A stretch of DNA of 64,000 bases. Source: Xanthomonas albilineans. GTDB taxonomy: Bacteria; Pseudomonadota; Gammaproteobacteria; Xanthomonadales; Xanthomonadaceae. Shown here one piece after another: positions 57,929 to 64,000 of this stretch. Numbering within the stretch: position 1 is the stretch's first letter; each line of letters begins with the position of its first letter. The notes beneath the pieces are model-generated. The model saw only the letters and a program-made list of their open reading frames with translations, made no database searches and was not told the origin of the DNA. The translations under genes and the position numbers were made by a program. Location of the stretch: positions 62,001 to 126,000 of the forward strand of contig NZ_MDCB01000009.1 of the NCBI RefSeq assembly GCF_002939705.1. The letters are read 5' to 3'.

Positions 57929-60850
57929 GTGAACAACGGTTATGCGTGCACCACGTTGGCATATGCACTGGCTCTGGTGTTATCCGGGATGAGCGCAGAA
58001 ACGGTTCGAGCGCAAGCTGCGCCTCCAGCGGATGCGCAAGCTGCGCTTGCCGCCAGCGGCGAGAAGGTGAAGCAGTTGGATGCCGTGAACGTTTCCGGTT
58101 ACCGCCACAGTATTCAATTCTCGACCGATGCCAAACGCGATGCGGTGACATTCAGCGATACCGTCTTCGCCGAAGATATCGGTAAGTTTCCGGACATGAA
58201 CATCGCCGAATCGCTCAATCGCATTCCCGGCGTGCAGCTGGCGCGCGACGTGAATGGCGAAGGACTGAATATCGCCATTCGCGGCCTGGGCAGCAGCTTC
58301 ACCAAGACCACCTTGAATGGCGCCAACATCGCCACCGCCTCGATTGGCCTCAATGCGCAGAATCAGAACCGCGAGGTGGACCTCAACCTGTTCCCGACCG
58401 AGTTCTTCACCCAGCTGACGGTGAACAAGACGCCGACCGCGAGCATGCTCGAAGGTGGTGTGTCCGGCGTGGTCGACATGCGTAGTGCGCGTCCGTTCGA
58501 TCACCCGGGGACGCATGTGACCTACCAATTGCAGGGCGACTGGAACAGCACCAGCAAAAAGACCACCCCGCGTGGGGCATTGATGGGCAGTTGGACCAAT
58601 CAAGCCGGTACCTTCGGCGCGCTGTTCGGTGTGTCTTCGGTGCGCAGCAAGATCGGAGTGGACGGGTTCGAGAGCATCGGCTGGACCAATCCCGGGCTGA
58701 CCTACGCACAGTGCGGTCTGACCCCGCCGGCTGGTGTCCCGTCGACCAACCAGCCGGTGGCGTGCAATGCCAACGGCGGCGGTAACTGGCGGATTCCCGA
58801 TACTGTGCCGGTCACCGCCGGCGCCGGCCTGACTCCAGGCCAGAGCATCGACGCGGCATGGTTGCTGGCGCATAACCCCGGACTGAGCACCGCGCAGATC
58901 ACCGAAGCGCTGATTCCGCGCCTGGGCCGGCGCGTGCAGATGCAGGGCGATCGCGATCGCGACGCTTCAGTGCTGTCGCTGGAATGGCGACCCAGCGACA
59001 GTGCCCATTTCTACCTGGACAGCCTGTTTTCCAAGGCCAAACGCACCACCGACCGGACCAGCATGAACCTGATCGGGCGCAACGGAAACATGATTCCGTT
59101 GAACATGCAGCTCGATGCCAACAACGTGGTTACCACGGCGACGTTCGCCAATGCGCAGTATTTTCTCGAAGCACGTCCGTATCGCGAGCAGGTCAAGTTC
59201 TGGAGCGTGAATCCGGGCGCCGAATTGTTGTTCGGCCAGGCACAGGACATCAAGCTCAACGTACAAGCCAACGCTACCCGTAGCTGGATGTTCCGCGAAT
59301 CGCCGAGCGTGTTGGTAACCTCGCCATTCACCACCGTGGATTATCGCAACACCGGCGGGGACATTCCGTCGATTTCCAGTCCGCTGGATCTGGACAATCC
59401 CAACCTGGGCTGGAGCTGGACCGGCGGCCGGCTCAACATCGCCAACGAAAAGCGCGACACCGAAACCCGTGGCGCGCACGCCGATCTGCAATTCGGTGAA
59501 GACCGGCGCAATATCAAGGTCGGTGTCGCCTATGATCAGGCCGAGCGGCACATCCGCGGCTTCGATAACAGTGCCGCGTGGGAAACCCTGGTCTGCCGCG
59601 GCGGTGGCAATACCTGCACTGGCGGCCCTGGTTCGTTGATTCCGCAGGCCGCGTTGGCCTCGTATTTGAAGCCTGGTCCTGGCGGTTTCATTACCGTGGA
59701 CTTCAACCGCTTCCTGCGCGATAGCGGCTACTACGCCCTACGCGATGCGGCGCCGGAGACCAATGCGGCCAATACCGGCGCTGCGACTGGCGGCATCCTG
59801 GAGAAAAACTGGGGTTTCTACGTCGAAACCAATGCCGAAACCGATGTATGGAACCGCACGCTGCGTTTCAACGCCGGCGTGCGCTATGTGACCACCGACC
59901 AGACCATCAGCGGCCCGGTCACGGTCGGTGGCGTGCGCCGCTACCAAGTGCTGAATTCGAACTACAGCGAATTGCTGCCTTCGTTCAACCTGGCCTGGGA
60001 CATCGCTAAGGATGTGGTGGTGCGGCTGTCCGGTTCGCGCACGCTGACCCGGCCCGATCCCAGCGCGATGTTGCCCAACACCAACTTCAGCGACCCATCG
60101 GCACAGACCGCGACCCAAGGCAATTCCAAGCTGGCGCCGTATCGATCCACCAACCTGGACATCGGCGGCGAGTGGTACACCGGCGGTGAAGGATTCGTTG
60201 GCTTGACCCTGTTCGGCAAGCGGATCGATGGCTTCACCGTCAACGGCGTGCGCCGCATTCCCTTCCTCGACCTGGGCGTCGACTACGCGACGTTGAGCGC
60301 GACCCAGCAGGCTGCGCTTCAACAGCGCGGTGGCCCCAACGTGGCCACGGTGGACGTGCAGACCCAGGTCAACGCCGATGGTGTGCTCGACATCCGTGGC
60401 CTGGAAGCGATCTGGGTGCAACCGCTGGACCGCTTGCTGGACGGCCTCGGTTTCAGCCTTAATTACACCCACGTCGCGCAGCAGTCCAATGGCGGTGGCG
60501 TGCCGGCAGTCGCGGTGGGTGTGGCGCCGAACCTGTGGAACGGCACCGTGTACTGGGAGAAAAACAACACATCGGTGCGCTTGTCCTATGCCTGGAATGA
60601 CGACATGATCATCTCCGGCGCCAATCAGAACGGCATTCCCGACGCGCGGCTGATGGCCGATGCGCGCGGGCAACTGGATCTGTCGGCCAGCTATACGTTG
60701 GCGCATTTGCCCTCGGCGCCACAGATCACCCTCAACATCACCAACCTCACCAACGCACCGTTGCGCACCACCTTCGAATATCCCAACGCCACCTACGATC
60801 TATACAAGCCTGGGCGGACCATCATGCTGGGCATTCGCGGTACGTTCTGA
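57929..60850 (+). CDS. TonB-dependent outer-membrane receptor (Xanthomonas/Caulobacter type)
   Basis: A 973-residue receptor starting with GTG at 57929 after AGAGGATTACG, giving a signal peptide to VRAQA. The TonB box is in the LDAVNVSGYR region, the plug follows (FAEDIGKFPDMNIAESLNRIPGV, then AIRGLGSSFTKTTLNG), and the barrel ends with the aromatic C-terminus GIRGTF. The plug style belongs to the carbohydrate-utilisation receptors abundant in xanthomonads. Being next to GH10, GH43 and sugar transporters, the likely ligand is xylo-oligosaccharides or glucurono-xylo-oligomers. It would be powered by TonB/ExbB/ExbD at 22157–24577. Confidence 0.9.
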   Translation: MNNGYACTTLAYALALVLSGMSAETVRAQAAPPADAQAALAASGEKVKQLDAVNVSGYRHSIQFSTDAKRDAVTFSDTVFAEDIGKFPDMNIAESLNRIPGVQLARDVNGEGLNIAIRGLGSSFTKTTLNGANIATASIGLNAQNQNREVDLNLFPTEFFTQLTVNKTPTASMLEGGVSGVVDMRSARPFDHPGTHVTYQLQGDWNSTSKKTTPRGALMGSWTNQAGTFGALFGVSSVRSKIGVDGFESIGWTNPGLTYAQCGLTPPAGVPSTNQPVACNANGGGNWRIPDTVPVTAGAGLTPGQSIDAAWLLAHNPGLSTAQITEALIPRLGRRVQMQGDRDRDASVLSLEWRPSDSAHFYLDSLFSKAKRTTDRTSMNLIGRNGNMIPLNMQLDANNVVTTATFANAQYFLEARPYREQVKFWSVNPGAELLFGQAQDIKLNVQANATRSWMFRESPSVLVTSPFTTVDYRNTGGDIPSISSPLDLDNPNLGWSWTGGRLNIANEKRDTETRGAHADLQFGEDRRNIKVGVAYDQAERHIRGFDNSAAWETLVCRGGGNTCTGGPGSLIPQAALASYLKPGPGGFITVDFNRFLRDSGYYALRDAAPETNAANTGAATGGILEKNWGFYVETNAETDVWNRTLRFNAGVRYVTTDQTISGPVTVGGVRRYQVLNSNYSELLPSFNLAWDIAKDVVVRLSGSRTLTRPDPSAMLPNTNFSDPSAQTATQGNSKLAPYRSTNLDIGGEWYTGGEGFVGLTLFGKRIDGFTVNGVRRIPFLDLGVDYATLSATQQAALQQRGGPNVATVDVQTQVNADGVLDIRGLEAIWVQPLDRLLDGLGFSLNYTHVAQQSNGGGVPAVAVGVAPNLWNGTVYWEKNNTSVRLSYAWNDDMIISGANQNGIPDARLMADARGQLDLSASYTLAHLPSAPQITLNITNLTNAPLRTTFEYPNATYDLYKPGRTIMLGIRGTF

Positions 60851-60930
60851 GCCGCACGGCGACGTGCGATCTTGCACTGCACTGGCGGCCTTGCCGCGCG
60901 ATACTCCCTTCTTCCTTACGATCGTCGCCC

Positions 60931-62412
60931 ATGACCTCTACGCATTCCCTCTCGCTCGGCGAAAAGATCGGCTACAGCCTGGGCGACCTCGCCGCGAATC
61001 TGATTTTCCAGACCCTGGTCAGTTTCTTGGCGTTCTTCTATACCGACGTCTACAGGATCCCGGCTGGTGTTGCCGCCACGTTGATCTTTGTGGTCGGCCT
61101 GCTTGGCGCGTTCGTGTTCACGCCCCTTGTGGGCGTGCTGGCCGATCGCACGCGCTCGCGCTGGGGTAAGTTCCGGCCCTGGATCCTGTGGACGGCGCTG
61201 CCCTTCGGCGGGTTCTCGCTGCTGGCCTTCAGCACCCCGGTGCTGGGCGAGCAGGGCAAGATCGTCTACGCGTTTGCGACCTACGCCTTGCTGATGCTGA
61301 TTTATGTCGCCAATAACCTGCCTTACTCGGCGCTCAGCGGGGTGCTCACCGGAAGCATGGAGCAACGCAACAGTCTCTCGGCCTATCGCTTCTTCGCGGT
61401 GACGTTGGCGCAGTTCGTGATCCAAGTGCTATTGCTGCCGTTGGTGCTGATGCTCGGCGATGGCGATAAGGCACGCGGCTTCCAGACCGCCATGGGTCTG
61501 TTTGCCGGCGTCGGTACGCTGTGTTTTCTGATCGCTTTCGCCACTACCCGCGAGCGCGTGTTGCCGATCGCTGCACAACCATCGAGTGTGCGTCAGGACC
61601 TGGGCGACCTGGTTCGCAATACGCCGTGGCTGGTGATGCTGGCGGTGACCATCCTGGTATTCGTCAACCTGGCGTTGAAGGGCGGCATGTATGTGTACTA
61701 CTTCAAGAATTATCTGGATGCGCAGGCACTGACCGGGTTTCTCGATCGCAGCGGCTTCAATACGCTGATCGCGATACTCAACCGGCTACTGGCCAGTACC
61801 GGATTGGGCGTGCTGCATTGGCCGCAGGATGCGCCGACCTCCGCTTTCAGTATGTTCAGTGCGGGTGGCATCCTGGCGATGATCATCGGTATTACCTTCT
61901 CCAAGCGCCTGGCCGACCGCTACGGCAAGCGCAATGCGTTCGGTGCCGCGCTACTGGCGTCCACCTTGTTTCTGCTAGCATTTTCGATGTATCCACCGCA
62001 GGCCATCGGCCTGGTGTTCGGCTCCTACGTGCTGCACGGGTTCTTCTACGGCATGACCATTCCATTGCTGTGGGCGATGATTGCCGATGTCGCCGATTAC
62101 TCCGAATGGAAGAACCATCGCCGCGCCACCGCCATCGTGTTCTCGGCGATGCTATGCGGGCTCAAGGTCGGCTTGAGCATTGGTGGGGCGCTGGTCGCCG
62201 GCCTGCTCGCCTTCTATGGCTACGACGCGGCGGCGCCGCAGCAGAGCACCGTGGTGAGCAATGGGATTCGTTTGACCATTAGCGTGTACAGCGCGATTCC
62301 GTTCTTGCTCGGTGTGCTGCTGTTGCGCTGTTACGCGATCGATAAGTCACTGGAATCTCGTATCGAGCGCGAGCTGGACGCGCGCCGCCTGCAAATTGCC
62401 TCCGCCCACTGA
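60931..62412 (+). CDS. GPH-family sugar:cation symporter
   Basis: A 493-residue twelve-helix transporter of the glycoside-pentoside-hexuronide family. Conserved sites: LGEKIGYSLGDLAANLIFQT at the start, LADRTRSRWGKFRPWILW in the 2–3 loop, and FSKRLADRYGKRNAFGAAL later. It follows the receptor by 80 bp on the same strand and precedes a cytoplasmic glycosidase, so it probably moves xylo-oligosaccharides across the inner membrane. Confidence 0.87.
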   Translation: MTSTHSLSLGEKIGYSLGDLAANLIFQTLVSFLAFFYTDVYRIPAGVAATLIFVVGLLGAFVFTPLVGVLADRTRSRWGKFRPWILWTALPFGGFSLLAFSTPVLGEQGKIVYAFATYALLMLIYVANNLPYSALSGVLTGSMEQRNSLSAYRFFAVTLAQFVIQVLLLPLVLMLGDGDKARGFQTAMGLFAGVGTLCFLIAFATTRERVLPIAAQPSSVRQDLGDLVRNTPWLVMLAVTILVFVNLALKGGMYVYYFKNYLDAQALTGFLDRSGFNTLIAILNRLLASTGLGVLHWPQDAPTSAFSMFSAGGILAMIIGITFSKRLADRYGKRNAFGAALLASTLFLLAFSMYPPQAIGLVFGSYVLHGFFYGMTIPLLWAMIADVADYSEWKNHRRATAIVFSAMLCGLKVGLSIGGALVAGLLAFYGYDAAAPQQSTVVSNGIRLTISVYSAIPFLLGVLLLRCYAIDKSLESRIERELDARRLQIASAH

Positions 62413-62439
62413 CGTTTCCTTCCCGCTCACAGGCCCGCC

Positions 62440-63453
62440 ATGTCCGTCGACTCCCCCGCAGATCTGCAGGCGCTGGCCTGCAAGGCCATCTCGCCGCCGC
62501 TGGTGACCCACATGTACACCGCCGATCCGTCGGCGCATGTCTTCGAGGGAGCCCTGTACATCTACGCCTCGCACGACATCGAGACCGGCGTGGCGTTCAA
62601 CGACAACGGCGATCATTTCGGCATGCAGGACTACCATGTGTTCCGCATGCAGACACCGGATGGTCCCGCCGTCGATTGTGGGTTAGCGCTGCATTTGCAG
62701 GATATTCCCTGGGCCGAGTGTCAATTATGGGCGCCGGATGCGGCCTGCCGCGACGGTCGCTATTACCTGTACTTTCCAGCCAAGCGTGCCGATGGCCTGT
62801 TTCAGATCGGCGTTGCGGTCGGCGAACGCCCGCACGGCCCGTTCGTCGCGCAGCCGCAGCCGATCGACGGCGCTTACTCGATCGATCCGGCGGTGTTCGC
62901 CGACCGCGACGGCAGCCACTATCTGTATTTCGGTGGACTGTGGGGCGGGCAACTGGAACGCTACCGCGACAACGTCTATGCGGCCGACAACGGCGAGCCC
63001 GCCGACCATGCGCCGGCGTTGGGGCCACGGGTGGCGCGATTGTGCACGGACATGCTGAGTTTGGCCGAAGCTCCGCGCGAGATCGCCATTGTCGATGCCG
63101 ATGGCCACCCGTTGCTTGCCGGCGACCACGCACGCCGCTATTTCGAAGCGCCATGGCTGCACGTCCATGCCGGTCGCTACTACCTGTCGTACTCGACCGG
63201 CGACACCCATTTGCTGTGCTATGCGATCGGCGATTCGCCCTATGGCCCGTTCACCTACCAGGGGCCGTTGCTGAGCCCGGTGGTGGGATGGACCACGCAT
63301 CATTCGATCTGCGCGTTCCAGGACCGTTGGTATCTGTTCTACCACGATGCCCTGCTTTCGGGCGGGGTCACCCATCTACGCTCGATCAAGGTCACCGAAC
63401 TGCATCACGATGCGCAGGGTCACATCGTGCAGGTGCATCCATACGGCGATTGA
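62440..63453 (+). CDS. Glycoside hydrolase family 43 (beta-xylosidase/arabinofuranosidase-like), cytoplasmic
   Basis: A 337-residue five-bladed beta-propeller enzyme. The general base Asp is in MYTADPSAHVF, the pKa-modulating Asp in YSIDPAVF, and the acid Glu in YFEAPWLHVH. There is no signal peptide, so it acts inside the cell on imported oligomers, fitting the symporter directly upstream (28-bp gap). Activity could be beta-xylosidase, alpha-arabinofuranosidase or both; the sequence does not separate them. Confidence 0.87.
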   Translation: MSVDSPADLQALACKAISPPLVTHMYTADPSAHVFEGALYIYASHDIETGVAFNDNGDHFGMQDYHVFRMQTPDGPAVDCGLALHLQDIPWAECQLWAPDAACRDGRYYLYFPAKRADGLFQIGVAVGERPHGPFVAQPQPIDGAYSIDPAVFADRDGSHYLYFGGLWGGQLERYRDNVYAADNGEPADHAPALGPRVARLCTDMLSLAEAPREIAIVDADGHPLLAGDHARRYFEAPWLHVHAGRYYLSYSTGDTHLLCYAIGDSPYGPFTYQGPLLSPVVGWTTHHSICAFQDRWYLFYHDALLSGGVTHLRSIKVTELHHDAQGHIVQVHPYGD

Positions 63454-63532
63454 GCATACGCGAGGCATTTACTGCTGCCCGAAGCCGGCACAACGCTGCC
63501 GCGCCCCGTGACGGCGGCCCTACCGTCTGTGT

Positions 63533-63748
63533 ATGCTCAAGCACGTGGACACTCTGACGCCCGCCGAAATTTCCCTGCGCATCGACGCCCTGCGTCGCGA
63601 ACACCGTGCGCTCGACGAACAATTGCAGCGTATCCCGGCTAATCTCGAAGACGAGTTGGAAGCCAAGCGGCTGAAGAAGCGCAAGCTGCAGTTGAAAGAT
63701 TGCATCCTGCACCTGGAGCAGCTGTTGATCCCCGACGAGCCGGCCTGA
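63533..63748 (+). CDS. YdcH-family (DUF465) small protein
   Basis: A 71-residue, charged helical protein. The pattern LRREHRALDEQLQRI followed by LEAKRLKKRKLQLKDCI is diagnostic of the YdcH/DUF465 family, small coiled-coil proteins of unknown function common in proteobacteria. It begins with ATG at 63533 with no strong ribosome-binding site visible. Confidence 0.82.
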   Translation: MLKHVDTLTPAEISLRIDALRREHRALDEQLQRIPANLEDELEAKRLKKRKLQLKDCILHLEQLLIPDEPA

Positions 63749-63838
63749 GCGCGACCACGGTTTTCGTGGTGCCGGTAATGTCGCCCTGTGCGCGCCGATT
63801 CATTCTGAAATTGGCGACCCCTCGGCCTTGTTGACCGC

Positions 63839-64000
63839 CTAAGGGCCGATCCGCTCGATGGTGTGGCGCAGTTCGCGGCCGAGGATGAACTTTGCGTTTT
63901 TTGCCTGCACCGCGATGACGTGTCGGTGCCGTGGTGTCGGGCGCGTCGCCACGCGCCCAGATATTGCCGCATCGCTGCGAGCGGCGGACTGACGCTTGAG
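63839..64000 (-). CDS. Possible C-terminal fragment of an unidentified protein
   Basis: The minus-strand frame is open from the right edge to a TAG at 63839–63841 (53 codons), ending VIAVQAKNAKFILGRELRHT then IERIGP. The tail looks protein-like but I do not recognise a family. It may be the end of a gene that continues outside the window, or a remnant. Confidence 0.3.
   Translation of the reverse strand, partial: LKRQSAARSDAAISGRVATRPTPRHRHVIAVQAKNAKFILGRELRHTIERIGP

Overview
This window is the replication-origin region of a Xanthomonadaceae (Xanthomonas-type) chromosome. The evidence is the order mnmE–yidC–rnpA–rpmH on the minus strand followed by dnaA–dnaN–recF–gyrB on the plus strand, a tonB–exbB–exbD–exbD cluster just beyond gyrB, a FabV-type enoyl reductase, a TonB-dependent receptor of the Xanthomonas/Caulobacter type, and high-G+C coding sequence. 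The species is not certain; I infer Xanthomonas or a close relative.

Layout. 1–6951: the end of an OpgG/OpgD-type glucan protein, a Sel1-repeat secreted protein, thymidine kinase with an eroded zinc site, Rep helicase, an EF-hand protein, an orphan ABC ATPase, and a divergent HxlR regulator/QorB-like reductase pair. 7003–8100: an A+T-richer islet with one gene, an HrgA-like protein (N-terminal winged helix plus a PD-(D/E)XK nuclease-like core). 8104–18851: origin core. DnaA boxes lie upstream of dnaA and between dnaA and dnaN, the latter next to an A+T-rich stretch. Three near-perfect parS palindromes lie at 14919, 15608 and 16235; the last two are inside recF. 18932–24640: CAAX-type protease, M48 lipoprotein, TPR protein, and TonB/ExbB/two ExbD energy-transducing proteins closed by a terminator. 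24764–36195: mixed housekeeping genes (single-domain response regulator, pdxJ, cardiolipin synthase, radical SAM protein, 2OG oxygenase, tyrB, lldD, ICMT-like protein, fabV, kdgK). 36196–37339: a second A+T-richer spot with a small secreted protein of unknown function and two hairpins. 37340–46364: recC-recB-recD with 4-bp start/stop overlaps. 46577–50813: a complete mlaF-E-D-C-B-A phospholipid-transport operon ending in a strong UUCG-loop terminator. 51009–53408: glutathione peroxidase and RmuC.

53588–63453 is a (glucurono)xylan-use locus. Leftward genes are an ExuT-type hexuronate transporter, a GH10 xylanase and UxaC. Rightward genes are a TonB-dependent receptor, a GPH sugar symporter and a signal-less GH43 glycosidase. 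The 502-bp gap between the two arms carries two near-identical 14-bp palindromic operators, one for each arm. Together with TonB/ExbB/ExbD and KdgK elsewhere in the window, this outlines a path from secreted xylanase, through outer-membrane import, to cytoplasmic degradation of oligomers and uronate. The uxuA/uxuB and xylose genes are not in the window.

The observations most worth checking are the parS sites embedded in recF, the lipobox Cys→Tyr change in MlaA, the lone HrgA-like nuclease, the paired palindromic operators, and the unknown secreted protein with its hairpins. I found no tRNA, rRNA, CRISPR array or insertion sequence.
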